DNA of 64,000 bases from Onchidella celtica (taxonomy: Eukaryota; Mollusca; Gastropoda; Systellommatophora; Onchidiidae). The stretch spans positions 76,684,479 through 76,748,478 of the forward strand of contig OZ007569.1 in NCBI GenBank assembly GCA_963931925.1, written 5' to 3'. A model generated the notes under the pieces. That model saw nothing but the letters and a program-made list of their open reading frames with translations, made no database searches and was not told where the DNA came from. The position numbers and the translations under genes were made by a program. Positions 35,528 through 48,176 of the stretch are shown piece by piece. Position 1 is the stretch's first letter; each line of letters opens with the position of its first letter.

Positions 35528-37980
35528 AGATTAAAGGTGCTGGCATAGTTTGGGGACGGGAGTGGGGGGGGGGGGCGATGGAGCAGAAAATCACCATGTC
35601 TGTCACTGTTCTGGTATGAAAAGATTATGATAATTATATAATTTCTAACTGAACAAGCTCACCCAAATCTGTCCAAAAAGGTTTCAGTTGTCAGCCAAAG
35701 TTTGAACTGAGGACAGGATTCTGATCTCTCTCTTTCTTTCTCTTTCCCTCTCACTCTCTCTCTCTCTTTTTCACACACACAGACACGCACATACTATTAT
35801 TAGAATCTAGGATGCCCCACCCTCATACAGTCATGGAAATGTTCCAAATCTGTCAGCATAATTCGCTAGCACAGTCCAGTCACCATCATCCCCCCCCCCC
35901 CCCAACCTCCAGGCAGTACTATGTTTTTCTCCAGCATTCATGATGATTGAACACAAATGACACAAATGAGTTCATGCTTGCACTACAAATCAAGTTCATC
36001 TCAGTCACACAACAGGAAACCAGTGGCGGATCCTAGCGCGGGCAGCCATACAAGGCCAATTTGCTGGCATCTCTACAACTCGGCTTCAAAGAAGACCAAA
36101 ATTTGTGGGCCCAGCTAGATCCCAATCCACACATAATTGCAGCTGAGAATTTGCTCAAGTTTTGGAGTTTGTTCTTTGCTGGAGAAAACAGACCCTTTAC
36201 TCTATGAAAATGGGATGAGGGGAAATAAGACTTTCGTTCTGTGGAAGACACTCGGACCACATTGAAATATTACATTTGTCAGTTAAGTCCTTCTAGAAAC
36301 CTCAATGGTAGTTTTTGTTGTTGCAGAATGAAAGCTACAGTACATGGAAAAACCCAAGTGACCCGGAAGATAATTATTGACTTAACAACTTCGTTTGAAT
36401 TGTTTGTTTCATAATGTCTACCACTTCATATCTTACTTCTAGCTTTACTTTACATGACTCAAATAAAGAGTTGAGTTTGTTGAATTGGAAAGGTCACATG
36501 CCGACACGACAAAGGTCACGAGGTGCGAGGAAAAAGTGAGACACAATCAGATTCAGCTGAATGATAGGATAGAAAGAGAGAAAGAGACTCTCTACCCGAC
36601 ACGCCCGCCGACCACCGAGAATTTCAATACACAAGGAAACTGTCAACAACAACCCCAAAATTGCTCATCTCGCCAACTTCAGGTTTGAGTGTCTCAATCA
36701 ACTCAAGGAAATTCAACTCAATTCAAACTAAAATGTGCAGGGATTAAAATGTTTGATCGTCGTCCAGTAACGTCGTCTTTCACTAGAGACATCGGCACTT
36801 GCTAATGTCATGTCCTTGTGCGAAAAGTCCACATTCTCAAAGAAAATTTAGGGTTATCGGAATGATTTTAGTCGCCGAGCTTGTTTCTAAAAGATCTATT
36901 TTACTTTCAAGGCCAACCAAACAGAACTCTGCACTTTTCATTGGTCCATGGACAAAAATCTTTCACCTCGGACATTTGGCATTTTGCTGCACCAACGACT
37001 TCTTGGCCTAGTTGTTGTTTGTTGTTGTTTTGTTCTAAAGCCAGACATGACAACAGTGTTACAGTCAGCTTGGATTGTTTATCGGTCAAGCCTTTTTTTT
37101 TTTTTTGGTTGACCAGCTGTAAAGATCTTCCCAGGATAATTACTTTATAACTGCACCAATTCTGTTTCTAATCTGGTTGGAATTTCCGGCCTTTGGAAAT
37201 ATAATTTCTGATTATTTGGGCGGGGAGCGGGGGAGCACTTTGTCTGAGAGATGTACTGGAATGTGATGTCCAAGTGAGTCCAAAGTGAACAGTTTTTGTG
37301 TTTTCAGAATTTAAAATCTCCTGTCTGTTGTTTTCAAACAATATAATAAATATTTGCGGGATAAAAAAAATTCTTCAATCTTTCCCCCTTCCCTCAACCC
37401 CAAGAAAAAATTTCTGCAAAAATATGATAAGAATAATAAAATCGCTTATTAAATTGTCATAGGTTTTAATTTAGAGTATGAAACAAAACCTCGCTTTTGG
37501 TCAACAGACCTTCGAGAATCCGCGCACAACAAGTATCGATATTAGTGAGAATTTTACGATTACTGTATTTGTTTAATTTTCTTTCCGTATTGTTACTTTT
37601 TGTTCTCTAGCTGAAAGTCTGTTGGCCAAAAGTGTGCTTTGTCTTTCCTTTTCCTGCACGTTTTATGGTATTGTTAATGAATTATTTCTTACAAACAATT
37701 TTGTTTCTTTTCGCCATATTTTGACTTTTAAAAAAAAAATAATATTTTGTCAGTTTCGCTGAGCTTGGAATACTGAGAATAGTTATCCACACCCCCCCCC
37801 CCCCCCAAAATGTTAAAGCGTGCCCGGTCATCAACGCCATATATTCCATGTCAGCGCAGACCACTTGTAGTTTAAGCTTCCACCTGTCCAGCAGGCACAT
37901 GGCCATGAATCAAGTATATAGGCTGCTGTTTGTCGGTTCTAAATAGACTCTAATATGTGACATTTCTTCTGTGGTTCCAG

Positions 37981-38189
37981 GGGCGTATCATCATCCTTTC
38001 TCGGGCTTGTTGAGCCCGGTTGACCTGGCCAGGGCGGGCAGTCAGAAACGGAAACGCCGTCACCGTACCATCTTCACGGAAGAACAGCTGGAACGCCTTG
38101 AGGAAACTTTCCAGAAAACTCACTATCCTGACGTCATGATGAGAGAGGAGTTAGCCAACAAAGTAGATCTCAAGGAAGAGCGGGTTGAG
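37981..38189 (+). CDS. gsc: Goosecoid homeobox protein, coding exon 2 (residues 138-207, homeodomain 1-46)
   Basis: The exon starts after GTGGTTCCAG, completing the split Gly codon (phase 1). A short linker ([11 protein letters not shown]) leads to a basic stretch KRKRRHRT, where the homeodomain starts at residue 162. Helix 1 and helix 2 residues follow, with the Gsc-typical [12 protein letters not shown] and [12 protein letters not shown]; homeodomain Phe8 and Leu16 are in place. The exon ends KEERVE|, GAG|GTAGGT, phase 0, between homeodomain residues 46 and 47, a position used by many paired-class homeobox genes and by Gsc of other animals. The reading frame continues into the intron for about 70 codons, but that tail is low-complexity and unlike Gsc. 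Confidence 0.95.
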
Positions 38190-38747
38190 GTAGGTACCAA
38201 CTTTTCACACACTTCACAACCCTCCAAATCTTCTCGGTCACCCTGTACTCTCCACATAGATAAACCCAATTCTTTTGCTTCACAGTTGTTGTTGACGATT
38301 TGTTTCTCTAGATTAAAAAAAAAAAAGTTTGGACCCCCTCCCCCAACACATAAAGTACTGAATTTAGAAATCACAAAGAGTACAAAAATATTCATAAATG
38401 TGTAAAGTAGACGACTTGTGCGATCGGTCATAAAAAGTGAAATGTGGTTCTGGGCTGGGCTGGACTGGGTTGGACTGGGGTACTTTAAATTGTGAACACA
38501 GCATAGAGGCAAACTTCAGTCTTCGTTTGGTGAAAGTGTCGGAGTTTCCAGGCCGTGCAGCAAATTCTTTATTTTATCTGAAGGCAAAAATGTCAGAGAT
38601 TGTCTGAATGGACGACAAAGACACAGCAAGTTGAGTGACGTCATGTGGGTTTGTCTTGTCCCCCTGCCGCATGCGGAACATCAGAAATGTCAGGCAAGAA
38701 GAAGAAAACAACACAAACCAGTTTCTGCTGCAAATCTCAAAACTACC

Positions 38748-38869
38748 TAGAGCTAGAGATAGAGCTAGAGATAGAGCTAGAGCTAGAGATAGAGCTAGAG
38801 CTAGAGCTAGAGCTAGAGCTAGAGATAGAGATAGAGCTAGAGATAGAGCTAGAGATAGAGCTAGAGATG
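38748..38869. repeat. (AGAGCT)/(AGAGAT) hexanucleotide array
   Basis: About 20 hexamers alternating AGAGCT and AGAGAT in no fixed order. As six is a multiple of three it encodes Leu-Glu and Ile-Glu or Arg-Ala repeats in spurious ORFs. Lies 560 bp after goosecoid exon 2. Confidence 0.93.
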
Positions 38870-39323
38870 TTCATCATGAATTTGATCCAAAAAAAAAATC
38901 AAAAAATCTGTGAGCTTTAGAAGGAGTTGTAGTCCCAAATGGATTTGAATAGTTTGGAAATCCGATGTTTAGAATGTCATGCAGATGGTACACGATTGCC
39001 GCTTGGCGCATCGCTTAACTCACCGGTCCGTGACCAATGCCATTCACATACAGACTGTTCGACAGATGGAAAAGCTTCACAAATGTTAATCCATTAATTA
39101 AGAATTTAAGCTTATTTTTCTTGTATACCTGCGTGCGCCTGGTGTGTGTATGTGTATGTATGTATATGTGTATATTATGTTTCTTTAATGCCTTGCGTAC
39201 CCGTAGTTTTACTCATCAAGTTTACGCTATCCGCTTAAAGGCTTGTCGTTTTCCCCTCGGGGTATTAGAGAAATATCCAGTTTGTATTTGATCCTATCTC
39301 CCACATCTTAGCTGATATGCCGC

Positions 39324-39353
39324 AGATTAAGTTTCAAAGCTATGCTTTAATCT
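39324..39353. promoter_or_regulatory. Inverted pair of TAATCT homeodomain-type sites
   Basis: AGATTAA and TTAATCT face each other across 16 bp that contain TTTCAAAG and an inner AAAGC-TAT-GCTTT inverted repeat. TAATCY is the core recognised by K50 homeodomains such as Gsc, Otx and Pitx, and TTCAAAG resembles a TCF/LEF core. The surrounding 300 bp are non-repetitive. A possible autoregulatory site in goosecoid intron 2, by inference only. Confidence 0.25.
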
Positions 39354-39782
39354 CTGGGTAGGAGCAAGACTGTCATAATGAAATATCCCCATGAATGAGA
39401 TGCCGAGTGGATGGTTAGCTTCACGCCAGATTTATTTTACCAAGAGATCGATTTCAGCTTGCCAACAATTTATGGCTTTTGAATTTACTCCATGGATCAA
39501 TGGCAAATCCGCGTTTTAAAAAAAAATTATTTTTTTTTTGGCCAACGAATTTAAAAAAAAAAAAAAGTTCCCCTTCCTCCCTTTTCATTTTGCGTGTTAG
39601 ACGCAGCTGCCACATTGAACAGGCAAGTCAAAACCACAAGGCTTCAACTAGAAACATTCAGTTATTGAATCAGTGAAATCAGAAAATCCTAAACTGGACA
39701 AGAACGAAATAAAAGTGTAAAAAATACTTTTGGAAGAACTCTTTGTTTAAAAAATCGAAGAGAGGAGAGAGAGAGAAGAAGA

Positions 39783-39919
<137 letters not shown>

Positions 39920-40842
39920 TGTATTACAGACCGATAAAAACCAGAAAGAAGGGTAAAAATGCATTACCAAGTCAAAGAAAATCTTACAAAAAGGAACCGT
40001 GTTATTTAAAAAGGAAGAGGAAAAGGAATAGTGTGAAAAGACAGAAAGAAAGAAAGAACTATCGTACGGATGATTAGAAGGAAGTGTGAAAAGTACTTTA
40101 AGATTTGACTGAGATGTTGAAATGGCTGTGCCAGGTCACGGGTTTCGTGTCCAGGTTGTTCTGTGTTCATCTGGCACACTCTTTTTTTTGTTTTGTTTTT
40201 CTTTTGTCCCCTTCACACTATTTAAATTTCATGTTCCATATCTAAATCCGAGCAGTCCGATGACGTATAAGATAGCACCATTCCTGCACACAGACTGAAT
40301 AGATGTGCGCGAGTCCCTTGCATTCTGGGCGACCTCAGTTTTTCCAATAGATCATATCTCTGCTCTATTATATCTAACACGAGACTTTAAGCTTGTCAGC
40401 TGCATGGTCTTAAAATTGGATTTACAGCTGAGTAAATAAACTGTATCGTATCTTCAACACTTTCTTTCTTCTCTCAAAGACTCGTGCTGCAGGCGGACAA
40501 AAACAAAATCTCAAATAGAACTGCTCAAGTCAACCGTGATTTTTTTCCCCCCAAGGTCAACAAAAGCACTGTCCTTGCCATATTTTCTGTTCTAACGCTC
40601 GTGGATTTTGAAATGTTGACTTAAATTGAAGTGTGAAATATTTGGGCCAGAGCGTTATTGAAAACCAAAAACAAAAATGGAAAAACTATTTGACTAATGG
40701 TAAGAAAAGACACGATTGTACCAAATCCACTTTAGTAACACAATTTTTTTCTTTTTGAGACACACGTAATGAGACTGGTGTTGATGTTTTTTTGCTCAAC
40801 ACAAAATATGTATTGTGTAAGGAGGCACACGAACTTACACGC

Positions 40843-40860
40843 GCGCGCACACACACACAG
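40843..40860. repeat. Short (CG)/(CA) alternating tract
   Basis: GCGCGCGCACACACACAC, a Z-DNA-prone alternating purine-pyrimidine run in intron 2. Confidence 0.85.
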
Positions 40861-41197
40861 ACAAATGCATTTCTTTTAATGTCCTTCACACATGACATGG
40901 CGTGATCAAATACACCCATGCCAAACACATACACACATACCCAGTACATACACTGACACACATCCAGTCGGCTTTTGCTAGAGGAAATAATTATGTTCAT
41001 GTGTATGAATACAGAATTTGACAGCACTCTCTCAACTTGGCCAGGACAGCAGCAAACTCGGAGGGTTCAGCAGGTCGCCCGCACACGATATGGAATGTCT
41101 TGTTACTCCATGACGCTTCAAGATTACCCATGGGCGATTTTTAAAATTCTGTTCAGCATCGATATAATTGTGAAAAAAGGCGATTTGGAGCATAACA

Positions 41198-41234
41198 CCC
41201 CTCCCCCCCCCCTTTTTGTGTGTGTGTGTGTGTG
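41198..41234. repeat. Poly-C followed by T5 and (GT)n
   Basis: A run of about ten C, then TTTTT, then about ten GT units. It resembles the GT/G composites of intron 1 but with the two halves arranged differently. Confidence 0.85.
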
Positions 41235-41576
41235 CCGATCTTACCGCTGGGGCAAATTGCTGATAATTTGGGCATTTCACCATAGGAAAAATAGTTTATG
41301 CCCTGCCCAAAGTCCGAGTTCCCTGTGTTGAATGAATTGAACATTCTTGTCTCGCCTGGTGGTAAACCTGAGGCCTGGACCATACTTAAACCAAACCTAA
41401 ACCATCCCCGTGCCGTGCACTTCTTTGGTGATGTTTAAAATTTTGTGGTGAGTATTGGCGGCATGTTGATGATCCACACAAAACTGACATGGAAAGAGAA
41501 AATGATTTGCTCTACCCATCTCCCCTCCCCTCCCTGCACCTCCGTCCCCCCCCTCTGCAAACCGTCCCCTCCAACA

Positions 41577-41604
41577 CACAGACACACACACACACACACA
41601 CACA
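41577..41604. repeat. (CA)n microsatellite
   Basis: CA dinucleotides with one GACA interruption, in a pyrimidine- and C-rich neighbourhood of goosecoid intron 2. Confidence 0.9.
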
Positions 41605-44600
41605 GGCGAGATGAATCACGAAGCTTCAGACTACACTTTCCATTAAAAAAAAAAAAAAAAGCAACATTTCGTGCAGATTTCAAGAACATTCCCCTCACCC
41701 CCCTCCCACCCCCACCCTCCATCCGTCATCCATCAGTGAAATGGATCAGCAATCAACACTAGCACGCACGTATTGCACGTGGAAACAGTCAGACAGACAG
41801 ACAGACAAACAAGTCCACACACCACCACAGCAACAACAACAATAACACAGCACTTTATTTCAGAGATTAATTTTGAATTCGACACTTTTTGCCGTGGTGC
41901 GATACCATTGGAACGATATTTCACTATCGATGTCTTCCGTATTCAGAGCACCAAATATTGCAGGAAGGCCCAGGACGTCCCGATAACCGGTGTCAGTGTT
42001 AATGACGTATTAAACTTCACGTTCGATTCCCAGTGCAGTAGCAATGCCGTGGTGAGATGGGTGATCTATGGGATGTAACCACACAACGTTCAGCGGAGAT
42101 GGCTTATCTTGACGGGATTAGGCAAATCTGGCCGCGGTTTCTGGCCAAAGCTTAAAGTAGGATTAGCGCAGCCAGCAGCAGGTATCGGATGGGATCAGAT
42201 GACAGTCCTGCCCGATATTGCCCTGCTAGGGGAAAAAAACGTATGTTCCAAAAGTTAAAGTCACTTTTTAACATACATCGTTTTGCAGTATCGAATGCGT
42301 TTTTTCTTTCTACATGGGTTTGACTTGTGTACAATTGATCGCTTTCTTTTTTTGGTCACCCCAGATCTGAACAAAGAATGGACCCGGGAAGGTGGTGGCG
42401 GGGGGAGGGGGTGGTTGCCTCTGTAGTCAGCTGTTCTCTTTGGCCTGTGCATTCTATATATACATGTTTTTTCCTGTCCCCGTAGCCCAGGGGCGTGACC
42501 AGGTCTGGTGTGTGTCATGCTGAACCCGACACCGGGGGAAGATCGAGAATGGCAGGAAACGGGGGATTTAAACGTTTTGTTTTTTTCATACCGATCACTG
42601 ACAATTTGGTTGTTGTTACTGTGGGCATATCAGTGATAGTTTCTGTATTAGTTAACCCGAGATCTGTTCTTCTCTATCTCATACACCCCCTCCACCCTCT
42701 CTCCCTTCAGCATTGGTTTCCAAAGGCAACTGTGCAGTTGTCAAAGATTTGGCAGTGGTAGAAACAATGATTTCTCCCCACTGTGAAAGCTTTTGTATTG
42801 TATTTACTGGTTACAGAACAACAGGTTAATACATGTAACATTATGATTAAGAAAGAAAAGTACATAAACCGCAAATTAAATTAAGTTCAAAGAGCTGAAA
42901 GATCATGCATTTTGGACGTTAAGATATAAAAACTTGTCTCCACATGAAGATATTGCAAACAATTAGCTGTAAATAATTCTGTTGTATAACAAGTCTGGTG
43001 AATTATGTATGTTTTGTAATCCATCAAATGTAAAATCAACTCTTCACGCTTCGCCTGTTTTTCAATTTCTCCAAAGAAATGTGTCAACAATTATTTTTTT
43101 AAAAATAGTTTTATTTTAAGTCTAGAACTTCAGTTCAGCTTGTGAACTCAAGTAGTTGTCTTTCTAATGATCCCGACAAAGACGGGACTAGACGCAGAGA
43201 CGTGCGGAACAAATGTCTTGATGCAGTCCCAACAATAGCATCAAAAGCGATAGAGAAGACAATAAGATCATTAATACAAGTTTGTTTAGACGCTGAATAC
43301 GAAAGAATAGAAAAGTTCATAATAATTGTTTCTTGCAACCGAAAGAATACTTAACTTGTTTTTTCTTTCTTTTTGCTTTTTTTGTTTGGCTGTCAGATAT
43401 CATACAAATATGATGATGTCCTCCGCCTTCTAGACACACATAAAGTAGGTTCTACAGTATGCCACACAGGGGAGACCATTCATGCATACTGTAGTTGGAG
43501 AGGGAGATAATAGATTCTATCCCAAGCATTGCCCAAAATTAAGTGCTATGTTAATGATTTACGCCTCTTTAAAATCCACAGGCAGTTCCAGTGTTATTTG
43601 CCTTTGATTAGCAATCCTTATCACTTGTCATTACAATTTCCTTACCTTCTTAGTGGTTTGTTTTTTTTTTGCTCTTTGGTTTACATATTTTTTTCTGTAT
43701 TATTATTGTTTATTTTGCCTATGTTGCTGCCGTGGGCGGCGCCTCTCAGCGCCTGAACTCCGTACATGAAAGACGTTTAAGCTTTGGCTTATTCACACTT
43801 TTCCTTTCCAACATCAAAGCCAAATCGATTATTTCATTTCAGCCCTTGACGTCCTCTTTGATGTTGATTCTAAAGTCACTTTTGATTGGCTCCTTGAATC
43901 TCTGTACTTTGATGTGTTTTTGTTTAGTTTCACCTTTTTAAATATTTGTATGCGGACATCATAGATATACACTACTGAAGGGCGGACGTAGATGTAGATG
44001 TAGATAAATAACTATAGAAACAGGAAATAGTTTAGGCCAGACTTGGTAGAATTAGATAAATTGCGTAACACAATAATTATGATCTCAGCCAAAGTTATTA
44101 ATAATCTTGCTGGGCGTGACGTCATGTCTCGGTTTTTGCTGGCCCAAGGCATTTTTTTTATTTGTAATCTCTGGGTCAACCACGTACAACCTCGGCGTTA
44201 CATGAGGGCGTGGCAGAGACTCCAACCTAACAAAACACAGAGGTAAACTGGCAGAACTGCGGGTGACACAGACACAGCACACAGCATCTAACACCCCGTT
44301 ATTTTACATAGTTGAATTTATTTTCGTTTTCTTTTATCATTCATTGATTACATCACTTGGTGTTTGTTACTACCTTGGAGATTTGCGAAAAATAATTTTT
44401 TTGGTTAAGGGGGGAGGGGAGTGTTCTGACTGCCTCATTTGAACTGATTTATTTCCATGACGCCTGTAGCTGCTCACGCTGACCCCAGACAAAATGGTGT
44501 AATCTCTGATATTTTCATCCCAACTTGGAAAATTTACAGGGATAAATATTGGTAGTGCTGGAACTTTGACTTAATCATTGGCCGTTTGTTCGGATTGTAC

Positions 44601-46512
44601 TAGTCCAATATTGGCCAGGTCGCGTTTCTGAATATCAGTCATACTCACCCAGCCTGGTACCTCGGACACTGCTGAGCTAACGGTTAGCACCAGATTTGAT
44701 TCAAACACCGTAAAACTTCCTAGCTTGCCACAAACACAACTAGATCTAGGTCTAGAGGTAATCCAATGATGACGTATCGCAGAAAATCTCCAGTTCAGTC
44801 CTGTTTAACTTTACCTATACAATTACTGGCGACCTCACAGAATTGTTTCTACCAGGTGGCAACAGCCGACAGAGATGGATAGGAAAACTCTTCAATTAAC
44901 ATCTTCACATCATGAGCTATTAAAAAAGAAAAATCAAAAAAAAATCTATTGGACTTCAATTATACAGACGGATATTTATTGGTAAAACATCTTGCGTTTA
45001 GTTGTAGCTGTTGGATCATTCTTGGACTACTCAAGTTATGGAGAATTCGTGACACAAAGTCATCAAGACAAACACCAAAATTTAGGATTTCTGCCTGCAT
45101 TTGATCTTTATTCTTTCTCTGTCTCAGCTAAAAACTCATTCAGTTTTACCACATCATTTGGCTATCAGAAACTCACACAGATTGTTGGATTGAGAAGCTG
45201 TTGATTGACGCCGTTGTACGGTTGTCTCCCATGGCATCAGGATTTAAAAAAAACGACAAAAAACAACAACAACTAATTTCTCTAGGAAGCTTTGTTGTGT
45301 CAGAGTACATTCTACATTCTATAGTCATTATTTGGTTGTGATGAAGAACGGTGTATTTGCAGCTCGGCTATCTATCTTTGTCTTACATAAGTCAGCGGGC
45401 AAAGTGCACTTACTATGCTACTATCTGAGCAATATTGAGTTTGTTATGTCGAAAGGAAACGATGAAAGACACACCCTGGTGCAAATTTACATTTGGAGGA
45501 AAGAGTGCAATAAACAACGACAGCAACAACAACAAACAACAACCAAACAACAGCAACAAAAGAGCCAAACAAACAAAAACAAAACCGCCATTCACAGCCA
45601 AGATGTTATCTCACATTTATGCCCGGGTTTGCTAACTCACGGTGCACGTGCCTCAGTTTTCAGTTTTCAATTTCTGCAGATGAATTTATTTTATCCTACT
45701 GGTGTTATTTATTTAGCATCCGGTAAAGCCACTGTTGGTGCTCTGGCCTATTTAATGGCTGATCTCGCCTGCATCTATTGACTTTCCCCGATGATTTCCA
45801 CTTGAAATTAACGCCTTAAGTGACGTCAAACGGGGATTTTCCAGCCAGATAAGGCGCTCATCAATATTTGAACCCCCGCCTTTCACTGAATCGCTTGACA
45901 TCTGGGAAAGTTACGGGCTTTACTGCATTCTTTGAAGACCTAGCGGGGGTGACGAACGAATGACTGAAGCATGAGGGAAAAAGTCTTTGAATTCACTGGT
46001 GCTGGGGGAAATAGGCTCTAGCTGATGGCCCTGATAAACCTTAGGGAAAAAAAGAGTTTGTGAATGATTGTGGAAAGCGAAGATCAGACAAGCAACACTG
46101 AAACCTCAAAACAGATGATCTCAAAGCAGATCTGATAAACAGCAGGGCCTGATGCGACACGACTGAGCTCATTTCTGCAGGAATTACAAGTCTTTTTAGA
46201 GCTTTATGAAGGTAGAGTGACGTACAGTTTCGTCAATAGCGTTACCTGCCAAAAAGTGCGATCTGCGGTTTATCTCTAATGTTCCTGCAGGAAATATCCA
46301 GCTTGGTTTTTTACTACAACATTATGAATGTGGAATCTTTAGCATTGGGTGGGACTTTGTGAACGATGGAACTCAATCAACTGTTTGGGGAAGGGAAGAT
46401 GACTGTATTGTTGATGATGACTGAGGTACTAACTATCCAGCGCGAACTACTGCAGCATCACCAGCTGGTTCTCGTAAACAACATAGCACACAGAGACGAA
46501 ACAAGGCACGCA

Positions 46513-46516
<4 letters not shown>

Positions 46517-46546
<30 letters not shown>
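46517..46546. repeat. (GA)n microsatellite
   Basis: Fifteen GA units in intron 2, shortly upstream of three long poly-G runs (about 46660, 46711 and 46930). Confidence 0.93.
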
Positions 46547-46549
<3 letters not shown>

Positions 46550-47200
46550 ATTGATGTGAAAATGAAAGGAGGAAACGATTGGATAAACAGCATAGGCAGG
46601 GAAAAGCAGGTATCACTGTAAAGGGGGTTGTGGTGAGGGGGAAAGGGCTGTTTTTTTTTTGGGGGGGGGGGTGGTACGGCCCGGGGCTGGGTTGGGTGCT
46701 TTTGGAGGGAAGCGGGGGGGGGGGGGTGGAAGAGGAACTTTGAGGCGGAACAGAGAGAAACATGACACGGCAAATGTCGTGGACGGTGACATGACAAACT
46801 GATGACGAGGAGGAGGAAGATATTCTACATACCTATAAATTTGATAATTAAAATAATTAAATGTAAATATCAACATTACTTTTGGAATTTTCAATTAAAA
46901 AAAACAAAACAAAAAAACGGTAAAAATGCAGGGGGGGTGGGGGGGGGGGGGAGAGACCAATCTGTAGATCTTTTCTGTAGAAACAGTATCTAAATACATT
47001 CACTATCGTTTTTGTTGTTGTTGTTGTTAACAAGGCCATAAACAGCTTTGTGAAAGTCCAGGTTATTTGGGGACTATGGACTAGGCAGTGGAAAGACGCG
47101 AGTCCGTTATTGTCTCCTATCACAAACAAATCTGTCTGGTGTTATCTGTACCCACAAATTACCAGTTTCCTCTCAGTCAGAATGTAAATCTCTGTACCGG

Positions 47201-47276
47201 GTACGTGGTGCTGTAGTAAGAGTGCAGGGTTCAGAAAATCAGAATGTTTGTAGCCTGAGTTCAAATCCCACAGGAT
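47201..47276 (+). mobile_element. tRNA-derived SINE head (degenerate)
   Basis: A-box-like GTGGTGCTGTAGTAAGAG and B-box-like GAGTTCAAATCCC at pol III promoter spacing, on the goosecoid strand and immediately upstream of the 21/22-bp minisatellite. It does not fold as a complete tRNA. Confidence 0.55.
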
Positions 47277-47360
47277 GGAGAAGAATAATGTTTGTGGACA
47301 TTTTCTTGAATTTAGTCCCATCCTACATCTTGGCATCTTTTGTAAGATTTGAAGCCGTTG

Positions 47361-48176
47361 AAAGATGGCGGGATATTGCTGTACGATGGTGGGATATTGC
47401 TGACAGATGGTGGAATATTGCTGTACGATGGTGGGATATTGCTTACACTAGATGGTGGAATATTGCTGTAAGATGGCGGGATATTGCTGTACGATGGTGG
47501 GATACTGCAGTAAGATGGTGGAATATTGCTGTAAGGATGGTGGAATATTGCTGTAAGGATGGTGGAATATTGCTGTAAGGATGGTGGAATATTGCTGTAA
47601 GGATGGTGGAATATTGCAGTAAGATGGTGGAATATTGCTGTAAGGATGGTGGAATATTGCTGTAAGGATGGTGGAATATTGCTGTACGATGGCGGAATAT
47701 TGCTGTAAGGATGGTGGAATATTGCTGTAAGGATGGTGGAATATTGCTGTACGATGGCGGAATATTGCTGTACGATGGCGGAATATTGCTGTAAGGATGG
47801 TGGAATATTGCAGTAAGATGGTGGAATATTGCTGTAAGGATGGTGGAATATTGCTGTAAGGATGGTGGAATATTGCTGTACGATGGCGGAATATTGCTGT
47901 AAGGATGGTGGAATATTGCTGTAAGGATGGTGGAATATTGCTGTACGATGGCGGAATATTGCTGTACGATGGCGGAATATTGCTGTAAGGATGGTGGAAT
48001 ATTGCTGTAAGGATGGTGGAATATTGCTGAAAGATGGTGGAATATTGCTGTAAGATGGCGGAATATTGCTGTAAGGATGGTGGAATATTGCTGTAAGGAT
48101 GGTGGAATACTGCTGTAAGATGGTGGAATATTGCTGTAAGGATGGTGGAATATTGCTGTAAGATGGTGGGGTATTG
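47361..48176. repeat. 21/22-bp minisatellite, roughly 38 units, with higher-order structure
   Basis: Units share GATGGTGGAATATTGCTGTA. Three main variants occur: A (22 bp, CTGTAAGGATGGTGG start), B (21 bp, CTGTACGATGGCGG start) and C (21 bp, CAGTAAGATGGTGG start). The order C-A-A-B-A-A-B-B-A at 47617-47810 is repeated exactly at 47811-48004, a 194-bp tandem duplication. Minus-strand ORFs of up to 296 codons (Ile-Pro-Pro-Ser-Tyr-Ser type) span the array only because no unit contains a stop in those frames. Confidence 0.96.

Larger units (their letters stand above)
23241..37980 (+). other. gsc: Goosecoid intron 1 (14.7 kb), no nested gene seen
   Basis: Bounded by GTAAGT and TTCCAG. It contains a SINE head, AAAT/GAAT tetranucleotide tracts, a 26-bp minisatellite, a GATA/GACA array, several short direct repeats, and many poly-C or poly-G runs (for example near 23854, 24308, 24601, 24715, 29046, 32707, 35889 and 37792). 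All ORFs inside are short or low-complexity. Any regulatory elements are not identifiable by eye. Confidence 0.85.

Noticed and set aside
38190-38405. Continuation of exon 2 reading frame into the intron
   Set aside because: The homeodomain would be cut off at residue 46; GTAGGT donor and phase-0 joining to the VWFKNRRAKW exon are clear.
41960-42060. GTTCGATTCC, a good tRNA B-box match
   Set aside because: No A box at the proper distance and no cloverleaf can be drawn around it.
41773-42078. A 101-codon ORF beginning in a repeat and ending in unique sequence
   Set aside because: Its first third is from a CAGA-type repeat and the rest matches no family that I know.
44640-44715. tRNA/SINE-like sequence with GGTTAGCACC
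   Set aside because: The A- and B-box-like parts are too close and too degenerate to call.
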